A DNA stretch of 64,000 nt from Falciphora oryzae (taxonomy: Eukaryota; Ascomycota; Sordariomycetes; Magnaporthales; Magnaporthaceae), in contig JNVV01000003.1 of NCBI GenBank assembly GCA_000733355.1, forward strand, positions 873,654 through 937,653, written 5' to 3'. Of the stretch, positions 11,000 through 23,833 are shown piece after piece; position 1 is the stretch's first letter, and each line of letters starts with the position of its first letter. Made by a program: the position numbers and the translations under genes. The notes beneath the pieces are model-generated. The model searched no databases, was not told the DNA's origin, and saw only the letters and a list, made by a program, of their open reading frames with translations.

Positions 11000-11909
11000 T
11001 CTGCCTGCCGACTGCATCGTGCTGCTCCTGGTCACTTGTCCTTTCACTGTCCCTGTCTCTTTTAGACAGCACTCATGTTGTTGGAATTGCGTAAACATGG
11101 AGCGGAACAACACCCGCTGTTTCCGTTTGACAGAAAAATGCCGCTTACATGCCTTAGATCGCGAGAGTTCGAACCCCAAAGAACCTACGCGCAGGGCTGG
11201 TCCAGCTTCTGTCAGGTTACATACAACGCATCTGATGGGCTTGCATCCAAACACTTCTGGTTCTAGAATTTTATCATTTATATAGAATAGCACAAGAAAC
11301 AACAAAGAGCTGCCAATATCGACCCCCTTCGCGTTTCTTGAAGCTATGAAAATTCCCCTCTTGCTTCCGAGGGGCCGTGTCCTCCCCCCCTTTTTTTGTG
11401 GCCGAATTCCAGTGTGCCCCTGAGAATCAAATCCAGAATATGCCACGCCCTGGCCTAGCCCCTTTTCTCATCGCACCGGTAATAGCATCATTGAATACAT
11501 AAAGAAGTTGGGAGAAGAAGAAGCGAAAGTAAGCGTTCAAATAATGAAGATCAATAACGGGCGGGTAATCAGGAGAGCGTCTTCGCAAAGGGTATCTATC
11601 TTCTCAACTGAACGCCGTGCTGGAATGCGCTGTTTGCCAAGCACAAGGGGAGGGGGTGAAGGAAGAAAAATGAAGAAAAAGGGATAAAAAAGAAGAGCAA
11701 ACCAACGTGTCGTCTGTGAAAGAAATAGCTGCAAAATACATCAATAACGATCCTGAAATGACTAGGTATCGGCAAATCCCCACCTCCCCTAAAATCTAAG
11801 GTCATGAACTCATTCATTATCGAGACAGTGACTTCTCCGCCAAGCGCCGAGAAGAGCCGAGCAGAAAAAGAGATCGTTTTCAAACCCGCTAGGAACGTTC
11901 GCGGGCACA
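11000..11909. other. Intergenic between convergent genes
   Basis: About 900 bases separating the ends of the FAD synthase and SUN-domain genes. It is relatively AT-rich around 11260-11830, consistent with 3' UTRs. A sequence resembling a tRNA B box at about 11168 does not fold into a tRNA. Confidence 0.45.
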
Positions 11910-14900
11910 TCACTGCTGCTCCGCAGGCGGGCGCTCTCCAAACAGCTTGACCCGGTAGAAGCACGTGTGGTCGCGAGCGCCGTAGTTGCTGGTGGCCCGG
12001 ATGAGGACCTGGTCGGTAGCGACGCCAAAGTCGTTGAGCTGCGACGGGAACTTGACGGCCTTCTCGATGGGGCCTCCGGCCGTCTGGTTCTTGAACTCAA
12101 ACTCAACCACCTTGATGAAGTTGCTGTCCCACAGCCTCTCGTTCATGTCCGTGTGCGGGAATGTCGCCATGGACCAGTCCCTCAGGGCATTGCGCTGCCC
12201 GTACTCCTCCACCTCGATCCAGACCTCGACGTCCCGCGGCATGGACCCGTCGTCCACCGTCTCGAGCGGGTGAATGTGCTCCATCCAGAGCACCTGCGGG
12301 ATGATGGGCTGGATGCCCATGTAGATGTCGGCCGGTCTGGACCGCGACCGCTTGCTGTCCCACGTGCCGCCTGCACACCAGCAGTCGCCATCGTCCTCCC
12401 ACGCATGCATGATCGCCGACGGGTCGTTGACGAGCCATGGCTTCTCCATCATCCACTCGGGTGTCCCGAAGCGAGGGTATTTGAACTTGAAGGCCGGGCT
12501 GCTGAGCTTGGGGTCGAAGTGGGCGCCCGACCGCACATTGAAGTAGTTGACCCGGCTCTTGAGGTCGGCGATCAGCGGGTCGTGCATCCGACCCTTGGCC
12601 AGGGACTCGAGCTGAAGATCGCCGATAGCCTTCCGCAGCTCCTTCTGAGTTATGCGCCGCACCTCGTCGGCCGTGACACCTCCTGCCGAGGACTTGGAGA
12701 GCCGTTCGAGCTTCTTGGAGAGCTCCTCGTGGTTGCGCTGGAGGGCTGCGATGTCGGCCTTGAAACTTCGCGTATTGGTCTTGTATTCCTCCTTGATGAG
12801 GTCCATAAACTCCTTTTTCATGACAACCAGCTTGTCCGGAAGGTTATGCGCCTCGATCCCCTTGCGAATAAGCTCTTCGACGTCTGGGCCTGGTGTCTGC
12901 TGGCCCTGGCTAGCGCCGAGGATGTCGCGAAGCTTATGGTTATTTTGACGGACCCAGGTTTCAAAGTCGCCGGCTCGGTCGAGGCGGTTCTGGAAAGGTT
13001 TCCAGTGCGGGTCTGTGATGGCTTTTTTCTCGTCCAGGATGATGAAGTCCCCATCCTGTCGTGCAAGAGCCTTGAGGGCCCGCCAAAAATCGTCCGGGAT
13101 GACGGGGTTGCCCTGCTTGTCTCGGTCGACGTGGATGTAGCTCGGTAGCGCCTGCTCGAGCTTTGAGATGGCCGCCGTGGTCATCTCGTCCTGTCGCTTG
13201 AGGCGCGCAATCACCTGTTCATGACTTTCCCACGCCTCCTTCAGGTTTCCATAGTGATCGTCGCTGAGAACGACTCGGCGGAACGGCAACGAGGGCACGA
13301 ACTGGCCGAGGTTGTGCTTCCAGTCGGAGGCCCCATACCAATGGAAGCCAGTGTCCAGATCGTGGCCCTCGAACCTTGGAGGCCCGCTGAGCCAGCTGAA
13401 TATCCACGACATTGTCACAATTGCCAGCGCAAAGTAGAGAAGTGTCTTGGCGAATGTCTTCCAATCAAAGCTCTTTTGGAAATGGCGTGCGAGCCCTTCA
13501 ATGCTTTCGGTCCAGTTGGAACTGGATCCAACATGCGCGCTGTCGGAGGATTGAGCATTGGCGGTTCCGTTGGCGGTAGTGTAGGTGGTGTCGGTTCGAC
13601 CCGAACGTTTCTCGGGGTGCTGGCTATCGGTTGATGTCGCGTTCCGCTCCTTTTCAACCTGGGCACGGCCGTTCCGGGCAGCGGCCGTAGCCAAAGCAGC
13701 TTCAACCTCGGTGACAGTAGTGCTCGCGCCACGGAGCTCCGGTTCTTCGGTCGATCCTGTCCGACAACGCACTTGAGACTGAGCCTTGGGATCTGGCTGT
13801 GCAAATGCTGAACGGGCCGGCCGCGTCACAGAACCGATCGGCACCCTCGAAGAAAACGCGGTAAGCTCCGGCTCTTCAGTCCGCGCCCGCTCCCTCCTCT
13901 GTCCGTTGACCAGCCCATTCTTGATGGGTGAGCCGAGGGTAGTGTTTGTGCTTTTTCGGGGCGTGGCTTCGTCGTCGCTGTTGTCGTTCTCGATGCGAAG
14001 CTGCCGTTGCTCCCTGAGCTTGTCGTTGTCCACCAAGTCATGATCAATGTGAGTCGCGATGTACCGCGAAGATCCTGGCTCGGCCGAGGACGACCGCACT
14101 CCTCGATGAGGCGGGTCTGCGAACCAGCTGTACGTCTGAGTGCGTGTAGCTGGCGGCTGTTGTCGCTCAGCCTGCGTCCAGGCCGGAGCGCCGGGTGGAA
14201 GGTGGCTTTGAGGGGGAAGCTCCTGGGCTACCGAGGATGGCGGAAGCGATGATCCAGGAACTGTTGAGGGAGTAGGAGCTATCGAGGACCGCGGAGGAGG
14301 CGGTGTCTGCAATGTTGCACGCTGGAACAGGCCGCTCTCAAGGTTGAAGCTTCGCTCAGTAGGCGCCGCAGACGACTGAACGGGTGGCCCCATGACCTTG
14401 AGGTGTCCGCCTGCCCCGTTGGTAGGCGTTTGCGGGACGTCCGAGCTCCGCAGTTCGTTGAGTCGACGTCCGTTAGCGCGCGTGACTGGCAAGTCGTGCC
14501 AGTAGATCTTATCACCAGACGGGGGAGGCATGTCAGTCGAGGAATACGTCTGGGTGAGCGTCACTGACCCGCTCATCCTTGACAAGTCGGGATAGAGCAT
14601 GTCGTGCTGGTTGCGCGCACTGACAGGTTGCTTGGTGGTAGGCCCCTCTGCCGACTGAGTGGGCGCACTGGCCGTATTGGTGCTTTGCTTGGTCGTGCCC
14701 GGTTCGACCGCTTGGTCCACGGGTTGATTTTCTTGGTTTTCGGATAGCATGTCGACGTCGTCCTCGCCAGGCTCCGATGACCCGCTCCTTGCCTCGTCCA
14801 CCGATACTTCTCGCAATACATCGCGTTGTACCAGTGAACGAGGCGGGCGCCCACGAGGACGCCCGGGCTTGCCACGGGTAGAGGCGTTCGTCTTCGGTCT

Positions 14901-15503
14901 GCTCGCGCGCTCTGGGCTGCGCCGTAGCGATGCGCCCTCAGACTCGGAGATCCTTTGGCGTTTCGAATTCTCCGACTCGGAGGCATCGTCCAAGGTAGGC
15001 GACTTCCTCTTTGCGGGCCTTTCCACCTCGGCAATTGTTCGCAGCGGAGACTGCCGCGACCTGTCCCGCCCATCCTCGGGGGGCGCTGTCGCGAGGCGGT
15101 TTCGAGAGTTGGCCGTCTCTTCCAGGCTTCGTCGAGCGTTCATCACGGACGGAGCTCGTGATGCTCGGGCCTCCTGATCCTCCTTGTTGTCGCGCTGTAC
15201 CCTGTCGATGGCCCTTGCGATACCCGACTGGAGGTCCGTGTCCTGGACGATGAAGGCCGGATTCTCCGGTGAGGCGGCCGTGAAGGCGGGCGCGCCGTAA
15301 TTGGTGCTGTGCCTCTGCGGACGCGGGGTCAGGCCCGAGTTCATGTTGGCAGCGGCGCGCACCCGTGCAGACGCGCGCGTGGGCGCCGGCGAGGCGTTGA
15401 CCTCAATTTCATCCTCGACGATGGAGGCGCGCGAATCCCCTCTGTGGTTGGTTCGCCGCCGCTCACCCAGAGTGGGCGGCTTGGGTGTTGCCTTCGGAGG
15501 CAT
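11910..15503 (-). CDS. SUN-domain (Sad1/UNC-84) nuclear-envelope protein
   Basis: An inner-nuclear-membrane protein of the LINC complex, which ties chromatin or telomeres to cytoskeletal motors. The single exon encodes 1197 residues. Residues 1 to about 680 are low-complexity, rich in Ser/Arg/Pro, with an AT-hook-like GRPRGRPPRS segment near 215-225. One transmembrane helix (LLYFALAIVTMSWIFSWL) lies near 685-707. A coiled-coil stretch follows, and a C-terminal SUN domain from about 970 has WCAGGTWDSKRSRSRPADIY and PQVLWMEHIHP blocks. The long N-terminal nucleoplasmic part is typical of filamentous fungal SUN proteins, which are much longer than yeast Mps3. The start gives MPPKATPKPP and lies in a frame with no upstream alternative. 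It is divergent from the GAL10 homologue across 2.1 kb. Confidence 0.9.
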   Translation of the reverse strand: MPPKATPKPPTLGERRRTNHRGDSRASIVEDEIEVNASPAPTRASARVRAAANMNSGLTPRPQRHSTNYGAPAFTAASPENPAFIVQDTDLQSGIARAIDRVQRDNKEDQEARASRAPSVMNARRSLEETANSRNRLATAPPEDGRDRSRQSPLRTIAEVERPAKRKSPTLDDASESENSKRQRISESEGASLRRSPERASRPKTNASTRGKPGRPRGRPPRSLVQRDVLREVSVDEARSGSSEPGEDDVDMLSENQENQPVDQAVEPGTTKQSTNTASAPTQSAEGPTTKQPVSARNQHDMLYPDLSRMSGSVTLTQTYSSTDMPPPSGDKIYWHDLPVTRANGRRLNELRSSDVPQTPTNGAGGHLKVMGPPVQSSAAPTERSFNLESGLFQRATLQTPPPPRSSIAPTPSTVPGSSLPPSSVAQELPPQSHLPPGAPAWTQAERQQPPATRTQTYSWFADPPHRGVRSSSAEPGSSRYIATHIDHDLVDNDKLREQRQLRIENDNSDDEATPRKSTNTTLGSPIKNGLVNGQRRERARTEEPELTAFSSRVPIGSVTRPARSAFAQPDPKAQSQVRCRTGSTEEPELRGASTTVTEVEAALATAAARNGRAQVEKERNATSTDSQHPEKRSGRTDTTYTTANGTANAQSSDSAHVGSSSNWTESIEGLARHFQKSFDWKTFAKTLLYFALAIVTMSWIFSWLSGPPRFEGHDLDTGFHWYGASDWKHNLGQFVPSLPFRRVVLSDDHYGNLKEAWESHEQVIARLKRQDEMTTAAISKLEQALPSYIHVDRDKQGNPVIPDDFWRALKALARQDGDFIILDEKKAITDPHWKPFQNRLDRAGDFETWVRQNNHKLRDILGASQGQQTPGPDVEELIRKGIEAHNLPDKLVVMKKEFMDLIKEEYKTNTRSFKADIAALQRNHEELSKKLERLSKSSAGGVTADEVRRITQKELRKAIGDLQLESLAKGRMHDPLIADLKSRVNYFNVRSGAHFDPKLSSPAFKFKYPRFGTPEWMMEKPWLVNDPSAIMHAWEDDGDCWCAGGTWDSKRSRSRPADIYMGIQPIIPQVLWMEHIHPLETVDDGSMPRDVEVWIEVEEYGQRNALRDWSMATFPHTDMNERLWDSNFIKVVEFEFKNQTAGGPIEKAVKFPSQLNDFGVATDQVLIRATSNYGARDHTCFYRVKLFGERPPAEQQ

Positions 15504-17636
15504 GATGGACCACCCTGCTAGGCGCTGAGAGTGTGATCAGAGCTGATCAGCGCTCGAATGAGTCCGTTGGATGAGCCTTGTGAACAATTAGCATATGCCC
15601 GTGCTATGATGATATTGAACTGAATCTGATCTGAGATGCGGCGCGGTTGCCCGTTGCCATGAAGCGTAGGTCAGGACCCCCCTGCCAGAGGCGTAAAGTG
15701 GGCGGAAACTGATGCCAATCCCATGAACAGGTAACCGAGCACGCGCAGTGAGATATGGAAAAACCACACGTGCAGCTGGGTAAACAAGAAGAAAAAGCAC
15801 TCTAACAATGCGCCGAGCCGTTGCCTAGTGACATGAAGAGAAAAAAAGGGCTTCCCGGCCCGCCTGCAGGAGGGCCGGCGACGGTGGTTTTGCTAGAGCG
15901 GTGACAGCGCATACAAGTGGAACTCACCTCGAACAACTCGAACTAGGATCCCTGCAGCCAAGGGTCTGACGGAAGCGATTTTGTGGGTGGGTCGCAACAC
16001 TGTAAAGTGGCTGGCAGGTCGGCGCGTCACCTTGCGCGCGCGCGTGGCTGGGCCGGAAAAGTGCAGGGACGGGCCTTCTGAGAAAGCGAGTTGCGTGTGG
16101 TGAAGTCGTCGCGGGTGTGCTGGGAAGGGGAAGAAAGAGCAAGGTGGGAAGGCGAGGGCCGGCGGGCGAGAGAGCGGATCGCCAGTGGTTTTGAGAGCGC
16201 GCATGTACAATTCATGGCAAGCACTGGAGTGGGCGGTGATGGCTGGGAATTGAATATTTTGGGCTGCAGGCTGGCCCCGTTGGCCGTCCGCCTCGCACGC
16301 CCGCAAACGGCAGGGCCCGATGGCAAGAGGCTGAAAGCGGTAGGCGCCCAAGCTGGCGACTGTTCCTGTGTGCAGCGATTTGTTTGGGGAGGCACTTTGG
16401 GTGGTCGGCGTCGTTTCCTTTGCCTCCTTTTTTGTCGTGGGCGGCCAGTTTTGGATGCTTTCGTCAACCCGTGCCTGGCAATTATCCTCAACGAATAGCG
16501 CGTCAGCGCGTGTCTAGCTCCAAAGCTCCAGTCGCTCTCCACTCCTGTCTCCAGCCAGTCTTTTGTTGCCGGGAGGCTGGGCGGGTGGGTCCCGGCCTGC
16601 CAGGCGCAGGGGTTACTTGGGGAGTTGGCGCGGAGCACACGTGATTTGGGCGGGGCTGTTGGGCTGCGTGTCGGCATTGGGGTCTTGCTGGCAGGCTTGG
16701 ACGGGAGCGGGGGCCGCATCCGGAAACGTGGCGACGATCCCGTCAGAAGGGCGGTCGGGTTAGGTCACAACCGTTGGCACGCGTTGGGTATGCGCTCAGC
16801 AACGCCTCGGAATTGTTCGTCAGCCTGGCCGTATACAGCTGTTCTGGGCGGGCTCAATGGCTGGCTGCTTGCCCCGCTGGCCCAGGGTCTACGATGCCAT
16901 CAAATGATGCACATGTGGTCGATGTACATGCTGTTCGGCATTCCCGATGTCCAGATCCCGCTCCGGGCCTAGCGCCAGGAAGCCTTGTTTCAACCCAAAC
17001 GGATGCAGGTGTGCCCCCGATCGGGTTGCTTTTGTTCGCTGCTGTGCTCTGTCTCTCGCGACTGAAGGGCTCCGGCCGGTCTCGGTCGTCACCCGCGCCA
17101 GCGCTTCGGCGCACTCATGCAGGGGAGCTCGAACAAGCGTGGACACCGGCGTCACGCGTGCAGGAGCTCTACTTAAAAGTATGCATCCGTGCCATTCTAA
17201 CCGTCACGGCCGCGGATACCGAACGGCAGCCCGGTAGGTACACCTATCACCACCTACAATGGAATTTCAATTGAAGTAGATAGCGGGAGGTGCCGGATAA
17301 GTTGCGCCTGGCGCATTCTGGCCAAGCCCTCTGCCCACCTGTCTCAGTCGAACCTCGGCGCAAGGCAGCCATTCCGTCGCGGCGGTGCGCCATGGTTCAG
17401 ACCAGCATACATTGAGCACAGCTCAGGCTCAGCTGGAAGTTGAGTTCTCAGGTAAGCCTTGAGCGGCCCGCAGTGCTGGAAATGGATGGATCCGTGGTGT
17501 GATGGGCCCAATGGATCCTCCTCCATCAAGCAGACAGAGGCTGTCCATGATTTGAGGAGCACCAACTCCCGCCAGGGCCCAACCAGTCACATCGCCACCT
17601 CAAGTACTGCGCACACACGCACACGCATTTCCAAAG
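15504..17636. other. Divergent promoter region between SUN and epimerase genes
   Basis: About 2.1 kb upstream of both genes. Many overlapping open frames on both strands are GC-driven and show no family motif. No RNA gene was recognised. Confidence 0.45.
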
Positions 17637-19198
<1,562 letters not shown>

Positions 19199-19795
19199 GA
19201 CCGCCGTATGTGCATGAGGGCTTCTTTAGAGTTCCTGGTTTCGAGACAACATACTCGCCTTCTGGGCGGGGAGGATCATAGATCTTTTTGAGATACTCAG
19301 CCAACATTTTGACCACGATACCTTCGGCGCCGAGTAAGAGTTCGGTCCTCCCCTAACCGTTATAGAGTCACGGATGACTTCATTTAAGATGCTCGGTTGC
19401 ATTCCGATGCAGGTGTCCGAAGGGTGCCTTATCAGCTTGACTCTATCTATAGTGTTGCCACAATTCCCGTCGGCGAACCAGGCCGTCGGAGAGTACAAAG
19501 AAACCTTTGGCGGAGAAGCTCGTGCGCCAGGGCAATCTCCGCCAAGTTTATCGTACGAGGGGTCTCATTCCATGTCCGATTTGTCTCCACCTTGCATCCG
19601 GCCTTGCATCCGGAACCGGCGCGGGGGCATGCGCTGGTGAGTTGAGCTGAAGAGTTCCACTCATGCGAGCCGCGGTCACCGGCTACTCACGAAGCTCGAC
19701 CGGGTCCGCTGGTATAACTTCGTATCCCCAGAGATCCTGTTGTAGGAGAGAACGAATGCATCTCCACAACGCTACAGCGCAAGTCGACTTCCGCC
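19199..19795. other. Intergenic, no gene supported
   Basis: About 600 bases between the epimerase and oxidase genes. A minus-strand frame at about 19215-19345 reads in a protein-like way for about 45 codons but is flanked by stops and matches no family I know. Confidence 0.35.
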
Positions 19796-21118
19796 ATGCC
19801 GAGGATTGTCGTCATAGGGTTTGTCAAGGAGAAACCGGCCATACTTGATGTTTTGCAAATCGTTTCTAACCAGTGAAAACATATCTGCACTCCAGAGCCG
19901 GAGTGTCGGGACTCACCTCGGCACTTCTCCTGTCCGAAAATAAAAACAATGCGGTCACAGTGGTTGCCAAACACATGCCTGGCGACTACGACATCGAGTA
20001 TACGTCGCCATGGGCCGGAGCCAATGTCTTGCCGTAAGATGCCCTGGCCGATTCTGCGCGAATTCGAAACTGACCTCTTATACGACGCTGAAGGATGGCA
20101 AAGGAAGCGGACAGCCGGTGGGAGAGGCGCACCTGGCCCGTGTTAAGGCGGCTGGCAGCCGAGGTCCCCGAAGCCGGGATACATTTCCAAAGTCGGTGAA
20201 GCCTCTGTGTCGAGACAGGTTTTGGCCATGGAAAGCCGATCGGGCAGCTGACTACCTATGGCGATACTTGTAGAAGCCCACATCTTTCGCCGGCCCGCGT
20301 CCGCAGGACCCGACAAGGGCGAGGGGCTGGATCCGCTGTTCGACAAGGACCCGTGGTACAAGGACCTCATGCCCGACTTCCGGCCCCTGTCTGCGTCGGA
20401 GCTGCGGCCGGGCACCGCGTCCGGCAACGAGTTCACGTCGGTGTGCATCAACACGGCGCTCTACCTGCCATGGCTGGTGGGCCAATGCCGCGCGCGCGGC
20501 GTCGTCTTCCACCGCGCCGCGCTCGGCCACGTGTCCGAGGCCGCGTCGCTCAGCGCGCACGGCGGGCCCGCGGACCTGGTGGTCAATGCGTCGGGCGTCC
20601 TGGCCTGCCGGCTCGGCGGCGTCATGGATAAAAAGGTGTACCCGGCGCGGGGGCAGGTCGTCGTGGTGCGCAACAGGCTCCCCGTCATGATCGGCGCGCA
20701 GTGCGACGGCAGCAGCGCCGCCGACAGGCCGGACGAGCTGATCTACGGCATGGAGCGCGCGGCGGGGGGCGGCACGATCCTGGGCGGCAGCTACCAGAAG
20801 GGAAACTGGGGCCCCAACCCGGACCCGAACCTGGCAATGCGCATCGTGGCGCGCGTCGTCGAACTATGCCCCGAGATCGCGGGCGGCAAGGGCGTCGCGG
20901 GCCTGGACGTGATCCGCCACGGCGTCGGCCTCAGGCCGTGCAGGGAGGGAGGGGTCCGGATCGAGAGGGAGGTGGTGGACGGGATGGACTGCCCGGTTAT
21001 TCACAACTACGGCCACGCAGGTTGGGGGTATCAGGGGTCCTACGGGTGTGCTGAGCGGGTCGTGGAGCTCGCGGACGAGGTTTTTGCCGGTGGCTCCAGT
21101 CCCAAGGCGAAGCTGTGA
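19796..21118 (+). CDS. D-amino-acid oxidase (FAD-dependent, peroxisomal)
   Basis: Oxidises D-amino acids to 2-oxo acids with release of ammonia and hydrogen peroxide. Four phase-consistent exons (19796-19818, 19896-20033, 20094-20191, 20274-21118) give 367 residues. The dinucleotide-binding motif is built across intron 1: MPRIVVIG joins AGVSGLTSALLL. WAGANVLP and DSRWERRTWPVLRRLAAEVP follow, then VNASGVLACRLGG, the DAAO signature near HNYGHAGWGYQGSYG (about 330-344) and VIRHGVGLRP, which carries the substrate-binding Arg. The last three residues are AKL, a peroxisomal targeting signal of the SKL type. The donor GTCGGT of intron 3 is weak but keeps phase and family alignment. Confidence 0.9.
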
Positions 21119-21427
21119 GGCGACGATGGTGTAATTAGTGAATACAGCAAAAATGATGGCAATAATAATTCCACCCACAGTGACAGCCGGGAGATTCAAA
21201 GAGCGAGCTGGCGGGTTTCAAAGGAGCATAGCAAATGAATGAACATGGATGGAGTCTTTGGCTGGGGAAGTTATACCCTAACCCTGAATACACACCCAGG
21301 AGCTTGAATACTGCTCCAAGCTCTCCGCCCAAGGGTTTCCACCTCGATTGAACCTCAATGCCTCCGTGGCAGCTTGACCTTCCCACCACAATCGTCCTTG
21401 CACCAATTTGATGCATCGAGCGTCGCC
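21119..21427. other. Short intergenic and ALG3 leader
   Basis: About 310 bases holding the oxidase 3' end and the ALG3 leader. I see nothing else. Confidence 0.4.
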
Positions 21428-22897
21428 ATGGCCGAGGCCCCTACTTCGATACCAGGGCGCGCCGTTCGCTTCGCCTTCGACGTCGCCCACGGCCGCCATG
21501 CACTCTCCAAGCTCGTCGGTCCCGCGCTGCTCGCCCTGGACGGCCTGCTTTGCGCCCTGATCATCCTCAAGGTCCCCTGTGAGTTAGCTGCTCTTGATCG
21601 GACATTTGCGGCCGTGTAAATATCTCCCTCCCTCCCGCCGCTGCTGATGCTCTGGGGCCGTCTAATTGCAGATACCGAAATCGACTGGGAGGCGTACATG
21701 GAGCAGATCTCGCAGTACGTCTCGGGCGAGCGCGACTACACAAAGATCCAGGGCGGCACCGGCCCCCTCGTGTACCCGGCAGGCCACGTCTACATCTACA
21801 CGGCGCTGTACTACCTGACGAACGAGGGCAGGAACATCCTGCTGGCGCAGCAGCTGTTCGCCGGCCTATACCTTGTGACCCTCGCCGTCGTCATGGCGTG
21901 CTATTACAAGGCAAGGGTACGCACGGAACGACCCCGCCAACGTCTCGCGCAGACTTTACGGATCCTCGGCTGGGCTAACTGAAAAATGCAGGCGCCACCA
22001 TACATTCTTCCGCTCCTGGTTCTCTCGAAACGTCTCCACAGCGTCTATGTCCTCCGCTGCTTCAACGACTGCTTCGCCGTCCTCTTCTTCTGGGTCGCCA
22101 TATACTGTTTCCAGCGCCGGGCATGGACCCTCGGCGCGCTGGTGTACAGCTGGGGCATCGGTGTCAAGATGACGCTGCTCCTCTCGCTCCCTGTCGTGGG
22201 CCTCGTGCTCTTCCTGGGCCGGGGTTTCGTGGGTGCCATCCGGGTCGCGTCCATGATGGGCCAAGTGCAGATCGCCATTGGCCTCCCATTCTTATCCCAC
22301 AATGCATGGGGCTACCTGGGCAGGGCGTTCGAGTTCTCGCGCCAGTTTTTCTTCAAGTGGACGGTCAATTGGCGCTTCGTTGGCGAGGAAATCTTCCTTA
22401 GCAAGCCCTTCTCCCTCGCCCTCCTGGTCCTGCACGCCTCGGTCCTCCTCGCCTTCGTCACCGCGCGGTGGCTGAAGCCGACGGGAAAGTCCCTGGGCCA
22501 GATCGCGGGCACAATCCTCTCCGGGCGCCTCCTCTTCAACGACCAGCACGAGCTCGCCGTGTCGGGCGCAGTCACACCGCGCTATGTCCTGACGTCCATG
22601 CTGACGGCCACCGTCGCCGGCCTCCTCTTCGCCCGGTCGCTGCACTACCAGTTCTATGCGTACCTCGCCTGGTCCACCCCTTATCTGCTCTACCGATCTG
22701 GTCTTCACCCGGTCCTACAATACGGCCTTTGGGCTCTGCAGGAATGGGCGTGGAACGTATATCCGAGCACACCGGCTAGCTCTGCGGTCGTTGTCGGCGT
22801 CATGGCGGTCACGGCCGCCTCGGTATTCGTCGGCGCAACGTCCGAGTTCAAATCCCCTCCTCCGCGGAGTACCCCGAAGGCAACAGCAGTCAAATGA
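21428..22897 (+). CDS. ALG3: Dol-P-Man:Man5GlcNAc2-PP-Dol alpha-1,3-mannosyltransferase
   Basis: Adds the first lumenal mannose to the lipid-linked oligosaccharide used in N-glycosylation; it acts in the ER membrane. Exons 21428-21578, 21672-21916 and 21992-22897 keep phase and give 433 residues. ALG3 hallmarks are [11 protein letters not shown] (catalytic Asp region), [35 protein letters not shown] and [27 protein letters not shown] follows near the C-terminus. Multiple hydrophobic helices match the expected polytopic topology. The gene converges on the EIF1AD-like gene with only 54 bases between the stops, so the 3' UTRs probably overlap. Confidence 0.95.
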
Positions 22898-22951
22898 GCT
22901 AGTCGCTTGAGAATATGAGATGGGAATTTCCGAGAGACTCGCAATTTATGT

Positions 22952-23458
22952 TCAGTCTTCCTCTTCTGAATCTGGCGGGGGCATCTTGCCGACATTCGAG
23001 TCTTCTTCGTCGTTGATCTCCTTGTGCTTCGGGAACTGGGTCGGCCTGTGGACCGTAGCTAGCCGTTAGCGGCAACCCGAGCAGCCCCGGGCACCCGGGC
23101 TAGGGAAGGAAAGCAAGAAAAAAAAATGAAGCCATTCGCCCTACCAGTACGCCTGCTTCCTCCACTCGCGCTCGTCCCGCACCACGTTCACGATCTCGCC
23201 GTCGACCCTGCTGCCCTTGCGGTCCTCGTCGGCCGCCATCTCGAGCAGCACGTAGCCGCCCCGCCTGATCCAGATGGTGTTGCGGAAGCGGGCGGCGAGC
23301 TCGACCAGGACCGGCTTCTCGTCTGGGAGCGTGCACGAGTACAGGCTGTTGCCCTCGGCCTTGACGACGCGCGCCAGCGACTGGTTGCTGGCGAGCGCGT
23401 CCGGCGGAGTGGTCGTCTCCTCGGCTGCCGCCTGGACGTTGCGCTTTGAACGGGCCAT
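22952..23458 (-). CDS. EIF1AD-like S1-IF1-type RNA-binding protein
   Basis: A small OB-fold protein of the eIF1A-like family known in animals as EIF1AD; its fungal role is poorly defined and probably nuclear or translational. Exons 23458-23145 and 23045-22952, with a 99-base intron rebuilding a Trp codon, give 135 residues. The S1-like core includes NQSLARVVKAEGNSLYSC, then LPDEKPVLVELAARFRNTIW and RRGGYVLLEMA. It is followed by the family's VRDEREWRKQAYWP block and an acidic tail ending SEEED. Length and block order match EIF1AD rather than true eIF1A, which has a longer basic N-terminus. Confidence 0.85.
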
Positions 23459-23833
23459 TTTGTCGGACCGATGCGTCGAGTTTCTCTGGTTGTGAATGCG
23501 GCCGTGTTTTGCCTGCTGTCTGCCCCTCGGGAACTTTTTTTTTTCTTGCTGAAGTTTCCTGCCCTCCCCGCCGTCCAATGGGGTTGTCTCCGCAGAGTTA
23601 CAGCCTGTGGGTGGGGGAGCCCGGTTTATTTACGGTCGCATCCGAGCCCCGCGCGAACACTTCCAGGGTCCTCTGTGCCGGCCGAGAAGATCAATATCCA
23701 GGATCCCCATTTGGAACCCGCCAGCACTGTGCATTTATTGCTGTTTAGAACTGCGCTGTTTGCAACTCGACAGCTCCAGATGGTATTCTTCTCCACAGGG
23801 ATAGCATTGCAGACCATTGGCATACAAGGGGCC
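23459..23833. other. Short intergenic
   Basis: About 375 bases upstream of the EIF1AD-like gene and downstream of the phosphatase, with an 11-base T run at about 23527. I see no gene. Confidence 0.4.

Noticed and set aside
11160..11185. tRNA B-box-like sequence (AGTTCGAACCCC)
   Set aside because: No matching T-stem pairing, A box or acceptor stem could be drawn around it.
11967..13148. 393-codon plus-strand frame
   Set aside because: Antisense shadow of the SUN-domain gene.
19215..19345. Minus-strand frame of about 45 protein-like codons
   Set aside because: It is flanked by stops, has no start or clear splice sites and matches no family I know.
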